A DNA stretch of 64,000 nucleotides from 01-FULL-43-15b sp964472675 (GCA_964472675.1 CAYYLO010000003.1:17467-81466), one strand, 5' to 3'; positions 6,423 to 14,111 are shown, numbered from the stretch's first letter. The notes: generated by a model not told the origin, from the letters alone. Translations and numbers: made by a program.

Positions 6423-8105
6423 TTACCTCGACCACAAAGTATACACTACCGTTCCATCTGGTCGTTTGATTTGCCCCAGAAGCGTGGCTCCGGCAGGCGG
6501 AGAGCTGGTTTCGCAGGCATCAGCGTCAACTGCCAGAATCCGTTCTTCTAGAGCAAAAACGTCTCTGGAGGGACAGCGCTGGCTAGTAAAAGTAAAGTTT
6601 TGGAAACCCCAAACACCTTTATCTCTTTTGTTCGCCGATTGCGTAAAAGTTGCCGGATCATATTTGCCAAAAAATGCTAGCCATGGGTATGGGCTATCGG
6701 GAATTTCGGTAAAGTAAATCTTATCATAGTTTCCTTGCAGGCTGTTGATTTTGAGCGCAAGTTCTTTTGCGCCGGCATTGCGAGATAAGGTTCCGCCAAC
6801 CGGATTGTGGATGAAGTATTGATGCAGAAAGAAGATAAAATTTACTGACAAGAGGGCAAAAGACAGTGACAAGGATAATGTGCGATGCCGTGAATTCGCA
6901 AACCAGTACAGCCCGTAGGCTTCAATAATAGATAAAAAGGGAATCATAAAAAGCGCGCGGTGCATATTTGGAGCGTCTTCGGTTGTAACAGCCGCGGGAA
7001 GCGGAGATATCAGTACAAGTCCAAGTACAAGAATTGAGGCATACGGTTTATGCTGTGCGATTGCGACCAGTCCGGCTAAAAGTAGGAAAAATTCAACGTA
7101 AGTTAAAACGCCCATCCCGCTGGTCATGTAACGGGTGGGTTTTGCTTCTTTGGGGACAAGGAAGAATTTGGCGCTAATGTATTGAGTGTATTCATTGACA
7201 AAGCGTCTTGCGTAAACTGAGGGCTTGTTGTGGAATAGTCTGGCGACAAAGACTCTGTTAGGCCCTTCTTCAAACGGCATTTTATCGAGTTCGTAAGCAA
7301 CGTCGAGGTCTTTGAAGATGGAAACCTGGTTGAATCGGCCGCGAGCGGCTGGATCGAGGGCAAATAGTAAAGTAACAAGTGATACAGAGAACAAGAGAAC
7401 AAGCGGGAGTTTGAAGTGTAATTTTGGCAGATCGCGCAGGGTGGGACGCGGGCGCGAATTCCACCAGAAGAAAGCTATGGTTATAAAAACAAACATAGGA
7501 ATTAAAAGGCGGGCGGAATGGTATAGAAAGTAAGACGAAAGTAGAAAAAGCAGAGTGAGTAGGAAAGGTAGTAAGGCGGGTGGCTTTTTATTGTTCAGTT
7601 GCCGTACAAGAAGCCACAAACCTGTGAGGGCAAAGAAAAGTGCAACGATACCTTCGGAGGTGGCGCGGGAAAGAGAGATGTGCCATGGCGACAAGGCTAG
7701 CAGCAGAGCAGAAAAAATTTCCAATGTCCAATTTCCAATGTCCAATTTTTTCCGAGGTGCTAATTCTCGAACTAAAAAATACATAGAAATTACGGTTAGA
7801 GCTCCGAAGAGGGCGCCTGGGAAGCGAACGGCAAACTCATTCAAACCAAAAATCAAAATCGAAGGGATGGTTAGGTAAAAATATCCGGTGGGGCGGAAAT
7901 CGCCGAAAGAGTTGTAGTAGAGAGGAAACTTGTGCCCCCAATCGTCGGCTCCGGTCTTTAGAATTGAATAAGCATTCCAGCCCGCTTTTACCTCATCTAC
8001 ATGGAAGCCGTCAGGTAGCCCTGCAAGTTTCCAGGTTCGCAAAAATAAAGCTAAAAGGAAAATTAAGAAAATCCATTTGTGCTTTTTCAAAAAATGTAAA
8101 TGCAT
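6423..8105 (-). CDS. ArnT/PMT-like membrane glycosyltransferase (GT39/GT83 type)
   Basis: 560 residues with about ten or more membrane segments, starting at residue 11. The first outer loop carries GFHVDEVKAGWNAY, whose D37-E38 matches the catalytic DE motif of polyprenyl-phosphate-dependent glycosyltransferases. Loops such as GALFGALTVISMYFLV and ALSPWHISLSRATSEG follow the family. It would move a sugar from a lipid carrier to a surface acceptor outside the membrane. A loop at residues ~120-130 reads LDIGNWTLE and is encoded by a short tandem repeat (7717-7748) that also occurs in ppsA, so this looks like an in-frame insertion. It is co-transcribed with the M16 peptidase. Confidence 0.85.
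   Translation of the reverse strand: MHLHFLKKHKWIFLIFLLALFLRTWKLAGLPDGFHVDEVKAGWNAYSILKTGADDWGHKFPLYYNSFGDFRPTGYFYLTIPSILIFGLNEFAVRFPGALFGALTVISMYFLVRELAPRKKLDIGNWTLEIFSALLLALSPWHISLSRATSEGIVALFFALTGLWLLVRQLNNKKPPALLPFLLTLLFLLSSYFLYHSARLLIPMFVFITIAFFWWNSRPRPTLRDLPKLHFKLPLVLLFSVSLVTLLFALDPAARGRFNQVSIFKDLDVAYELDKMPFEEGPNRVFVARLFHNKPSVYARRFVNEYTQYISAKFFLVPKEAKPTRYMTSGMGVLTYVEFFLLLAGLVAIAQHKPYASILVLGLVLISPLPAAVTTEDAPNMHRALFMIPFLSIIEAYGLYWFANSRHRTLSLSLSFALLSVNFIFFLHQYFIHNPVGGTLSRNAGAKELALKINSLQGNYDKIYFTEIPDSPYPWLAFFGKYDPATFTQSANKRDKGVWGFQNFTFTSQRCPSRDVFALEERILAVDADACETSSPPAGATLLGQIKRPDGTVVYTLWSR
7717..7748. repeat. in-frame microrepeat (TCCAATGTCCAATTT type)
   Basis: Two tandem copies of a unit built on ATTTCCAATGTCCA lie inside the glycosyltransferase gene. 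A related copy lies inside ppsA (39901-39930). Each stays in frame and encodes a short polar loop. Confidence 0.55.
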
Positions 8106-8188
8106 TAAAATGTCCTCAACAATTGTACTGCTGTATGTAGTTGAAAAGAAATGCTGATTTTTTTATTTCTTTTACCGTGTGCGGGCAC

Positions 8189-8219
8189 TTGACAAAGTTG
8201 CCTTCAATCAGCTTAACTA
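8189..8219 (+). promoter_or_regulatory. promoter of CHRD-like gene
   Basis: TTGACA (8189-8194) followed after 19 nt by TAACTA (8214-8219). The leader to ATG 8243 is about 20 nt and has no ribosome site. Confidence 0.4.
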
Positions 8220-8242
8220 AAAGTGTAATTTACTTTAACAGC

Positions 8243-8719
8243 ATGACTGCCCGTAAAAAAATTAACAAAAAGCCTACTCCGTCTTCAGAGGGTACAATTT
8301 TTGTATTGTCTGTTGCTTTGGTTATTGCAATTGGCACATTTTTGTTTCTCTCTTCAAGACAAAAAGAGACAATAAAAGTTGCAGAAAAAAAGGAAGTAAC
8401 AGTTATGTTAGCTTCTGAGAATAACTCAAGTGAAACCGGAACTGCCTTTTTAAAGGAAGCTGATGGTAAGGTTGTGGTGACTTTGGCGGTTGAAAATAGC
8501 CCCAAGGGTGTGACCCAGCCGGCCCACATTCATACCGGAACTTGTCCCAATCCAGGAGAAGTAAAATATCCTCTAAATTCCCTGGTTGACGGGAAATCTG
8601 AGACAACTCTTAACGTTTCTGTCAATGACCTACTAAGTCAGATGCCCTTAGCAGTTAATGTCCACAAGTCTGTTGCTAAGGCTAAAGTAAGCGTCTCCTG
8701 CGGCGATATAGCAAAGTAA
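8243..8719 (+). CDS. membrane-anchored CHRD-like domain protein
   Basis: 158 residues from ATG 8243. Residues ~16-38 form one membrane segment or uncleaved signal anchor. The outside domain resembles the CHRD / SOD-like beta-sandwich: ASENNSSETGTAFLKEADGKVVVTL, then PAHIHTGTCPNPGEVKYPLNSLVDGKSETTL and LAVNVHKS followed by VSCGDI. The paired HIH and NVHKS histidines and the two cysteines are conserved in this group. Its role is unknown and is probably extracellular. A longer frame starting at 8141 is rejected because a TTGACA promoter lies inside it. A hairpin terminator follows at once. Confidence 0.8.
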   Translation: MTARKKINKKPTPSSEGTIFVLSVALVIAIGTFLFLSSRQKETIKVAEKKEVTVMLASENNSSETGTAFLKEADGKVVVTLAVENSPKGVTQPAHIHTGTCPNPGEVKYPLNSLVDGKSETTLNVSVNDLLSQMPLAVNVHKSVAKAKVSVSCGDIAK

Positions 8720-8727
8720 ATGAAGCT

Positions 8728-8752
8728 CTACCAGCTTACGCTGGTAGTTTCT
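8728..8752 (+). terminator. intrinsic terminator after CHRD-like gene
   Basis: CTACCAGC (8728-8735) pairs with GCTGGTAG (8740-8747) around a 4-nt loop, followed by TTTCTT. Confidence 0.65.
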
Positions 8753-8849
8753 TCTAGCTTCAAGCGACATAGTCGCTTGCCCTCACACTCCGTGTTCGGG
8801 AAATCTTCATCCACTTACTCGCGCAAGTGGTTTTAAGATTTGTCGCTAT

Positions 8850-8923
8850 AAAAAAACGCGCCTCCGTTCAAACCACCCCACTGTGGCGATCCTCGAAAGG
8901 ATCCTTACGTCAAACGAAGGCGC
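8850..8923 (-). terminator. long stem terminator for the minus-strand membrane protein gene
   Basis: On the minus strand GCGCCTTCGTT (8913-8923) pairs with AACGGAGGCGC (8858-8868), with one internal mismatch, followed by a T run (complement of 8850-8856). A second small hairpin GATCCT-CGAA-AGGATC (8888-8903) lies in the loop. Confidence 0.6.
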
Positions 8924-8936
8924 AAAGCGCTACAGG

Positions 8937-9365
8937 TTACCTGCGGTGTGCGTACCAGCTGTAGGCGCCGCCAAACTCGCACGCGACTGCGACAACGAAT
9001 CCGACGACCAGCTGTTTCCAGAGGAAATCAATCTCCTCCGGAGAGATAGCCTGTTGCGCAAGCTGTGTCATCATGTAGAATGCGGTGCGAACCATGCCGA
9101 TGATTAAGAGCGCTCCCAAGGCGTTGTAGGTCAGCGGGAACGTGAAGACGCTCTCCACCACCCTTAGGCACTTCTCTGTCCCGAAGGCATCGCATGCTGC
9201 AAGGAAGAGTCCTCCGGCACAGAGCGCTAGCGCCCACATGCCCTGCCGAGTAGTCCAGATCCCATAGAGGAAGAACCACGTCGGATTGCCGAAGAGGTGG
9301 AACCCAAACACTACCATGCCCAAGAACATCAAAGCGGATGCGATCAATTCCCTAGTCTTCACCAC
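8937..9365 (-). CDS. GC-rich four-helix membrane protein, hypothetical
   Basis: 142 residues with four predicted membrane helices (~8-27, 40-58, 76-95, 119-137). The loops are short and the C-terminus is basic. No family is recognised. The gene is clearly richer in G and C than its neighbours and ends at a long GC-rich stem terminator, which sets it apart from the local AT-rich style. This may indicate transfer. It stands alone between the CHRD-like and PAP2 genes. Confidence 0.6.
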   Translation of the reverse strand: MVKTRELIASALMFLGMVVFGFHLFGNPTWFFLYGIWTTRQGMWALALCAGGLFLAACDAFGTEKCLRVVESVFTFPLTYNALGALLIIGMVRTAFYMMTQLAQQAISPEEIDFLWKQLVVGFVVAVACEFGGAYSWYAHRR

Positions 9366-9506
9366 ATTCCCCTGTAAAGCTTACTTCAGCGATTTCTCAC
9401 TGAGATTGAGGTTAAGCATACACCAAACTCACACGAAAGTCAAGTATTATGGGTTTTACTTCCAAGAAAAAAACGCTTCCTTTCGACCATCGTTAAGTTG
9501 TGGTTT

Positions 9507-9980
9507 CTATTGAGGAGTTTTTAGATTGAAGCGAACATTGGCCCATTCTACCAAAATCCGTGCAAGGTAAACCGCAGTAAGCGCGACAATAAAACTGCCT
9601 CCAATGTCCAACCAATGATGAACTTGAGCGTAAACGCGGGAGGCGCCAACTAAAAATGCAAGGAAGGCAAGTACCATCCCCCACTTTTTGTTATAGATAA
9701 AAATTATTGCCGCGATTGTAGCAACTAAAAGCGTGTGATCTGAGGGGAAGCCGTTGTCAGGAGCGTGTGGAATTAAAGGCGTTGTATTGTTAACCACAAA
9801 TGGACGCGGATCGATGATAAATTTTGAAGCAATTCTGGAAATTATCAGCGAAAGCGGCAGGGAGGCTATTGTGAGAACAGCTAATTTTTTGCGCTGGGTT
9901 GAAAGTACAAGTATGACAAGTCCTAAGACTACACTGAGGATATAAGAATGTTTGGCAAAAGTTACAAGTAATGCATCCAT
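9507..9980 (-). CDS. PAP2 superfamily membrane phosphatase
   Basis: 157 residues, polytopic. The three phosphatase signatures are present in order: KFIIDPRP (KxxxxxxRP-like), PSDH (PSxH), and SRVYAQVHHWLDIGG (SRxxxxxHxxxD). Such enzymes remove phosphate from lipid substrates such as undecaprenyl pyrophosphate or phosphatidate at the outer face of the membrane. The length is short, as for bacterial undecaprenyl-pyrophosphate phosphatases of the BcrC type. In a cell wall recycling context this fits, but the substrate cannot be read from sequence. Confidence 0.85.
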   Translation of the reverse strand: MDALLVTFAKHSYILSVVLGLVILVLSTQRKKLAVLTIASLPLSLIISRIASKFIIDPRPFVVNNTTPLIPHAPDNGFPSDHTLLVATIAAIIFIYNKKWGMVLAFLAFLVGASRVYAQVHHWLDIGGSFIVALTAVYLARILVEWANVRFNLKTPQ

Positions 9981-10027
9981 ATAATGTTGTCATCCTGACG
10001 TCGCATTCGCTCCCCAGAATGAAAGGT

Positions 10028-10225
10028 TTATTTCCCGGGCTTGGTTTTTGAAAGCGCTCCTCTGATTTTTTGATGGAAATAGACGAACTTTTCTTTGGAG
10101 AAATGATAGGCGCTGTAGGGAAGATTGCGCTTTACACGCGCAAAAACTGAGGCGCGAGATTGAGAACGAAACTCTTTGGGGGTTTGCCGAAAATTGATAT
10201 TCCTTGGTTTACTCATAAATAGCAT
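10028..10225 (-). CDS. small basic hypothetical protein (65 aa)
   Basis: A 65-codon frame whose ATG lies one base after the TGA stop of the cupin gene (TGACATG), allowing reinitiation. The product is basic and rich in R, K, S and F, with no membrane helix. No family is recognised. The tight link to the upstream gene is the main support. Confidence 0.4.
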   Translation of the reverse strand: MLFMSKPRNINFRQTPKEFRSQSRASVFARVKRNLPYSAYHFSKEKFVYFHQKIRGALSKTKPGK

Positions 10226-10226
10226 G

Positions 10227-10808
10227 TCAGCCTAGTCTGCCTATGCCTTGTTGTAATTCTAAAGCATCCACCCACTGCGGGACAGGCACATCTTTGTAGG
10301 TGGGATTGGGAATTGCTGTGGCGATACCATTTTCTTCGGTTATGTAATAAGCCATGCCTTGATGCTTTTCTATCTCTTCATAATCTTGCGGAACGTGTCC
10401 GTCGTTCCAATTATCAAGTAGAACTAACTCCTGGTTCCCAATATTTGACCAAGAATGACCATATTCGGGAGTGATTAATATTTCATCCCCCGCCTTGGCT
10501 CGGATTAGTAAAACCTCATCAACTATATCTGGATTCCACTCCCCGTTTCCGATATGTTTCTTTTGCAAAAGCAAAACTCCCTCTCCGGATTCGACTTTGT
10601 AAAGCTCTTCCAAAGGGTGTGTATGATAATGTCCAAAGGTTTTTGTGTATTCTCTTCCAAGTTTGCCAGGCTTAATAACCGTATTGTTTGCCCATTCGGA
10701 TGGGCTTTTAAAGCTGAAAACTTTGTAAACTGGATTGGGACCGGAAGAATTAGGTTCTTGCAGAACCTGTTTTAAGGATTCGAGCTTTCGGGTGCTAACA
10801 AGTTCCAT
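10227..10808 (-). CDS. cupin-type glucose-6-phosphate isomerase
   Basis: 193 residues. It matches the archaeal-type cPGI: EYTKTFGHYHTHPLEELYKVESGEGVLLLQ contains the metal ligands of the cupin motif (GHYHxxxxxE), and the second motif is PEYGHSWSNIGNQELVLLDNW. The enzyme interconverts glucose 6-phosphate and fructose 6-phosphate. CPR genomes often use this form in place of the classical Pgi. It is cytoplasmic. The window also holds gpmI, eno and ppsA, so a glycolytic/gluconeogenic route is likely. An unrelated cupin epimerase is less likely, given the length and the TFGHYH motif. Confidence 0.75.
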   Translation of the reverse strand: MELVSTRKLESLKQVLQEPNSSGPNPVYKVFSFKSPSEWANNTVIKPGKLGREYTKTFGHYHTHPLEELYKVESGEGVLLLQKKHIGNGEWNPDIVDEVLLIRAKAGDEILITPEYGHSWSNIGNQELVLLDNWNDGHVPQDYEEIEKHQGMAYYITEENGIATAIPNPTYKDVPVPQWVDALELQQGIGRLG

Positions 10809-10926
10809 ATTATTAACCTAAAATCATTTTAAGGATATTATTCAAGCTTGTCGAGCAGCACACAGGCAAGCTTGCAATTATCCCCCAAAAGCGCAAAACT
10901 AATATAGTTGACAGGGGGTGATTTTT

Positions 10927-11118
10927 TTGATCAACAAAATTTACAAATACCTGGGCAAGCATCCGCACTACAACAGCGTAATTCACACAATATCAGGCCT
11001 GGGGATTGGAGTCATTATCTCAAGGCCGTATGTAGCCAATCCGGTCAAATGGGGGGTGTTTCTTATTGTAATAGGCATCGTAGGACATCTTTACCCATAT
11101 TTTGCAGGCAAGAAATGA
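10927..11118 (+). CDS. small membrane protein (63 aa)
   Basis: A 63-residue protein with one or two hydrophobic stretches (~20-36 and 42-58). TTG 10927 is preferred to GTG 10918 because GGGGGTGA sits 5-6 nt before it, a good ribosome site, while the GTG lies inside that site. The family is unknown. It is a single gene with a possible -10 TATAGT just upstream. Confidence 0.5.
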   Translation: MINKIYKYLGKHPHYNSVIHTISGLGIGVIISRPYVANPVKWGVFLIVIGIVGHLYPYFAGKK

Positions 11119-11544
11119 GACTCGTTTAAAAAGCAAACAGACAGCCTTTTATATTTTACTTTACATAAAAAGACTGTCTGCAGCTTTTTTCTGGTTGACA
11201 CGCCTGCTCTTTGCGTCAACCAAATTCAAATCATCCTGCCCTGACCTGGTGTGTTTTTTGGTAACCTTGCTCTTAAAGCTACCGTAAGTTAGATTAAGCC
11301 CTGGAAGTTAATAATATGAAAGTTAAATGTAAGAATTAAGTAAGTTAGCTATTATTCATTAATTTTGCTTCAAATCTGCTGTAATTTCTCTCAAAAATGA
11401 AGTAACATTGGCTCGGTATTTCGTGCCGCAATCAAATTGGGTATTGCATTTGTGAAAAAAAGCATAAATAATTTACAAAACGATAGTTCTGAACCTTTTT
11501 TAGCGAAGCTTTTTCTTATAAAAACTTCGCATATATGATAGTAA
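11119..11544. other. gene-free stretch
   Basis: It contains a CAGACAG...CTGTCTG inverted repeat (about 11141-11182) that could end transcription of the preceding small gene. A hairpin GCGAAG...CTTCGC (11503-11530) lies just before the GNAT promoter's -10 box. I see no gene in it. Confidence 0.35.
11534..11539 (+). promoter_or_regulatory. -10 box of GNAT gene (leaderless type)
   Basis: TATGAT ends 5 nt before ATG 11545, with no ribosome site. A GCGAAG/CTTCGC hairpin (11503-11530) overlaps the -35 region. Confidence 0.45.
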
Positions 11545-12411
11545 ATGACAACTACTGAGAGACCAATTTTTAACACAGATAGTCTTGGTATGATAACCGA
11601 AAAAACCGAGAAATCTGTAAGCATTCGGAAGGTAACATCTCCCGACCAACTTCGTGTATGGCGGGAGATTTTTGATGGTGTTTTTCCGGAAAATGCTGGT
11701 GAATGCCCACAAAATTTACTTGAGCGATGCGCAAGCCGGGAAGCTTTGATTCACTCAGATTTTTACCTTATATTTAGAGGGGAAGAGGCGGTTGGTGTGC
11801 ACTGGGTTTGTTGGGCACCTAACTCTTTGGTAGCGTATGTTCCCTGGTGCGGTGTTTTGCCGGGGCACCAAGGTTCAGGAGTTTACTCTAAAGCAATGGC
11901 CCTTGTTGAAAATGATTTGAGAGCTCAGGGTATACGTATCGTTGCGCTAGAGTGCGAAGACCCAGCGTATATGACAACTCCTGAAAGAATTACTTTGGCC
12001 CAACGAAGATTGAAATTTTATCATAGGAATGGGTTTGCACATGTAGAGCAGAGTGCAGTTGCCTATGTCAGGCCAGACGAAACAGGTGTTGATTATAACG
12101 GACAGGTTAAAAGTGGTTTAATGTTTGGCCTTAAGCAGCTTTATCCTGAAGACCGTCTATTTGTTGAAGATCAAGGAGGGTTGGCTATTTCTGCAGTTGT
12201 GCTAAGGTATGTTTACACGGAAGTGATGAAAACAGATAGTGGGATACTAGATTGGCAAACACTTGCAGGGAATAGAGCTATACGCGAATACATACAGTCC
12301 TTGGAGCAGGCTGGTCTCTACGTTCCAATGTTATCTTTACAAAAAGGTTCTTCTGGCTTCCCCCTACCTCAGCAAATTGCTGTTGCGCAACCAACTCTAA
12401 CTCTTCAATAA
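11545..12411 (+). CDS. GNAT N-acetyltransferase
   Basis: 288 residues. The acetyl-CoA binding motif A is clear in WCGVLPGHQGSGVYSKAMALVENDL (V-x-P-x-x-Q-G-x-G), following the beta-strand GVHWVCWAPNSLVAYVP, and the later FYHRNGFAHVEQSAVAYVRP is the usual end of the GNAT core. A C-terminal ~100 residues lies outside the core and is not recognised. The acceptor is unknown. The start is supported by a -10 box that ends 5 nt upstream, giving a leaderless message. Confidence 0.8.
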   Translation: MTTTERPIFNTDSLGMITEKTEKSVSIRKVTSPDQLRVWREIFDGVFPENAGECPQNLLERCASREALIHSDFYLIFRGEEAVGVHWVCWAPNSLVAYVPWCGVLPGHQGSGVYSKAMALVENDLRAQGIRIVALECEDPAYMTTPERITLAQRRLKFYHRNGFAHVEQSAVAYVRPDETGVDYNGQVKSGLMFGLKQLYPEDRLFVEDQGGLAISAVVLRYVYTEVMKTDSGILDWQTLAGNRAIREYIQSLEQAGLYVPMLSLQKGSSGFPLPQQIAVAQPTLTLQ

Positions 12412-12483
12412 CTGCTCCTCCCACCTTCTCCTTACGGAAACGTAATCTTACTTTAACCAATCAATGCTAGTCTTTTGATTTAG

Positions 12484-12489
12484 AAGGAG
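12484..12489 (+). promoter_or_regulatory. strong Shine-Dalgarno of DUF2795 gene
   Basis: AAGGAGGTGAG lies 8-9 nt before ATG 12501. Such strong sites are rare in this window, where most single genes appear leaderless. Confidence 0.6.
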
Positions 12490-12500
12490 GTGAGTAAAAT

Positions 12501-12704
12501 ATGGGTGGAATGGATATGCAGTCGAAAAAGGCAGCGATTGACCATTTGGACCACGTAAGCTATCCGGCAACCAAAGAAGAACTGGTAAAAGCATGTGACA
12601 ACATGTCAGATGTTCCGGAAGAAGGTAAAAAATGGTTTATGGACAATTTACCTGGAGGCACATACCAAAATTCAGGTGATGTTAGAGCCGCGCTTAGGAT
12701 GTAA
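12501..12704 (+). CDS. DUF2795 domain protein
   Basis: 67 residues with the DUF2795 pattern: a hydrophobic-YPATKEELV segment (SYPATKEELVKACDNM), a central VPEEGKKWFMDNLP, and a terminal Y-x-N-S-x-D-V-R-A-A-L. Family members are small, soluble, often stress-associated proteins of unknown function. A perfect ribosome site precedes it, so it may be made in large amounts. It stands just ahead of the tRNA cluster. Confidence 0.8.
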   Translation: MGGMDMQSKKAAIDHLDHVSYPATKEELVKACDNMSDVPEEGKKWFMDNLPGGTYQNSGDVRAALRM

Positions 12705-12821
12705 GTTTCTTGCGCACTGAAGATACAACTTGTTTCAAATTGAGACGGTTGGAGAAGCTGTTTTGCAACAGCTTCATAGAAATCTGTACCAATCTAGGGT
12801 ATGATATATTAAGGTACAGAA

Positions 12822-12912
12822 GGACGGGTGGTGAAATTGGCAGACACGCAGCGTTCAGGGCGCTGTGAGCTAAAAAAAGCTCATGCGGGTTCAACTCCCG
12901 CTCCGTCCACCA
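12822..12912 (+). tRNA. tRNA-Leu (anticodon CAG)
   Basis: GGACGGG pairs with TCCGTCC (12902-12908). The D-loop is class II (TGGCAGACAC), the anticodon loop TTCAGGG lies on stem CAGCG/CGCTG, the variable arm is long (GAGCTAAAAAAAGCTC), the T-arm has GGTTCAACTCC, and CCA is encoded at 12910-12912. Confidence 0.93.
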
Positions 12913-12983
12913 CAAGAAGTTTGTAAGTGTGATTATCTCCCCCGCTAAATGTTTGATCCCATTTGTGATAAAATAGCTACCAG

Positions 12984-13065
12984 GCCAGGGTGTCGTAACT
13001 GGTAGCCGAGCACGCTTGAGGTGCGTGTGGAGAAATCCGTGCAGGTTCGAGTCCTGTCCCTGGCA
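12984..13065 (+). tRNA. tRNA-Leu (anticodon GAG)
   Basis: GCCAGGG pairs with CCCTGGC (13058-13064). The anticodon loop TTGAGGT lies on stem CACGC/GCGTG, the variable arm is long, the T-arm has GGTTCGAGTCC, and CCA is not encoded. A TAAAAT box lies about 15 nt upstream. Confidence 0.92.
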
Positions 13066-13091
13066 CTATCTAAAGACAATTAGTGATTCGT

Positions 13092-13162
13092 TGCGGGATC
13101 GTCTAGTGGTAGGACACGGGACTTTGGATCCCGGTACCTAGGTTCAAATCCTAGTCCCGCAG
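13092..13162 (+). tRNA. tRNA-Gln (anticodon TTG)
   Basis: TGCGGGA pairs with TCCCGCA (13155-13161), discriminator G. The anticodon loop CTTTGGA lies on stem CGGGA/TCCCG, with T-arm GGTTCAAATCC. CCA is not encoded. Confidence 0.93.
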
Positions 13163-13316
13163 CAAAACGAAGTTTTGCAAGGGACAAAAGGAAATTCTTA
13201 TTTCCTTTTAATCCCGCTTCCTCCCAAGGAGGAATTATACGCTCGAATTTTTTTTAGACACTTACCGCGAAAGTGGGCGCCATAGGCGCAACTTAAGTTG
13301 GGTAAGCACTTGAAAA
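13163..13316. other. structured spacer between tRNA-Gln and tRNA-Val
   Basis: Three dyads follow one another: AAAAGGAAA/TTTCCTTTT (about 13185-13208), CCTCC/GGAGG (about 13220-13232), and a nested hairpin with outer arms CTTACC (13261-13266) and GGTAAG (13301-13306). The last has an inner AAGT...GCGCC-ATA-GGCGC-AACTT. No gene is seen. Confidence 0.4.
13261..13306. repeat. nested palindrome sharing core with the 3.16-kb element
   Basis: The core AAGT-GG-GCGCC-ATA-GGCGC-AACTT (13271-13294) resembles CAAGT-CGCC-AAA-GGCG-AACTT at 3161-3181. It lies directly before tRNA-Val. Confidence 0.45.
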
Positions 13317-13389
13317 GGACAAGTAGCTCAGTTGGAAGAGCATTCGGTTTACATCCGAAAGGTCACAGGTTCGAGCCCTGTCTTGTCCA
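13317..13389 (+). tRNA. tRNA-Val (anticodon TAC)
   Basis: GGACAAG pairs with CTTGTCC (13382-13388), discriminator A. The anticodon loop TTTACAT lies on stem TTCGG/CCGAA, with T-arm GGTTCGAGCC. CCA is not encoded. It sits 30 bp from the end of the truncated serine recombinase. Confidence 0.93.
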
Positions 13390-13418
13390 CATTTAGAGAC
13401 CGAAAAGAATTTGTCCTC

Positions 13419-13895
13419 TTAAATATCTCTTATTTCATCCTTGGCTCTTTCTGCTTCTAATATCTCAGACTTTTTAGTAGGTGAATAAATACTCCAAGGA
13501 AACTCAACTCCGAGATGTTCTAAAGTATTAACTTCTTGGTTACCAATAATGCCATAAATATCAATTAGTTTTACACCACATACGGTTAGTTGCATTTTTA
13601 GATGGTCATAAAAGTACGAGCCACCTCTGGTAAATCTATCTATGGATTTAATAACAAAAAGCTGGATGCCATTGTTAGAGTCTTTACAGTAATCAACAAC
13701 CTCCTGCATTGGTTGTTCATCTTTTGAAGCCGACTCCATTAAGAAAAAGAACTTCTTAATGTTTAAGTTATGACTTTTTGCAAACTGTTCTATTTGATCT
13801 TTTTGCGCTTGTGGGGAATCACCCTGAAGGCCTTGTTTTAATGAAGAAATTCTTATCGCTGCTACTGCACTATTAGTAGATAAGTTAGGATTCAT
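13419..13895 (-). CDS. serine recombinase, N-terminal resolvase domain only
   Basis: 158 residues corresponding to the catalytic resolvase domain: AAIRISSLKQ (with the nucleophile serine region R-x-S-S), GDSPQAQKDQIEQFAKSHNL, and FVIKSIDRFTRGGSYFYDHL (the conserved DRFTR helix). Large serine recombinases continue for several hundred residues with recombinase and zinc-ribbon domains. Here the frame ends and tRNA-Val follows, so it is truncated and probably inactive as an integrase. Its ATG overlaps the stop of a frameshifted small gene by 4 nt, the pair being an operon behind an operator-like palindrome. It marks an old integrative element. Confidence 0.75.
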   Translation of the reverse strand: MNPNLSTNSAVAAIRISSLKQGLQGDSPQAQKDQIEQFAKSHNLNIKKFFFLMESASKDEQPMQEVVDYCKDSNNGIQLFVIKSIDRFTRGGSYFYDHLKMQLTVCGVKLIDIYGIIGNQEVNTLEHLGVEFPWSIYSPTKKSEILEAERAKDEIRDI

Positions 13896-14070
13896 GGTTG
13901 AGCAATTACTTTGTTTTTAAATCGCAACTTTCCATTTAACTGGTCTTCTAAAATCCTATCGACAATAAGGTTTGTAATTACTTGAAGTCTTTCTTCTAGT
14001 GTCAAATTAGAGGTTAAGGTCTTTTATTTTCTGGAGTCTTAGTTTGTCTAAATCGTTCTGTTTTACTCAT
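13892..14070 (-). pseudogene. frameshifted small gene upstream of serine recombinase
   Basis: From ATG 14070 the frame reads MSKTERFRQTKTPENKRP and stops. One base away the sense continues as LTLEERLQVITNLIVDRILEDQ and runs to a TGA (13892-13894) that overlaps the recombinase ATG. The start has AAGGAG at a good distance. The joined reading would be about 59 residues, likely a DNA-associated partner of the recombinase. Real decay and sequence error are both possible. Confidence 0.45.
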
Positions 14071-14087
14071 ACCCACTCCTTACACAC

Positions 14088-14111
14088 TATCCGTACTACG
14101 GATATATAATA
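14088..14111 (-). promoter_or_regulatory. operator-like palindrome with -10 box
   Basis: TATCCGTA-C-TACGGATA (14088-14104) is a perfect 17-bp palindrome placed 2 nt after a minus-strand TATTAT (14106-14111), i.e. over the transcription start of the recombinase operon. The half-site TATCCGTA also covers the start of the XRE regulator gene (16459-16466). Confidence 0.5.

Noticed and set aside
8141..8242. Upstream extension of the CHRD-like gene
   Set aside because: The TTGACA promoter lies inside this stretch, and the signal anchor starts properly after ATG 8243.
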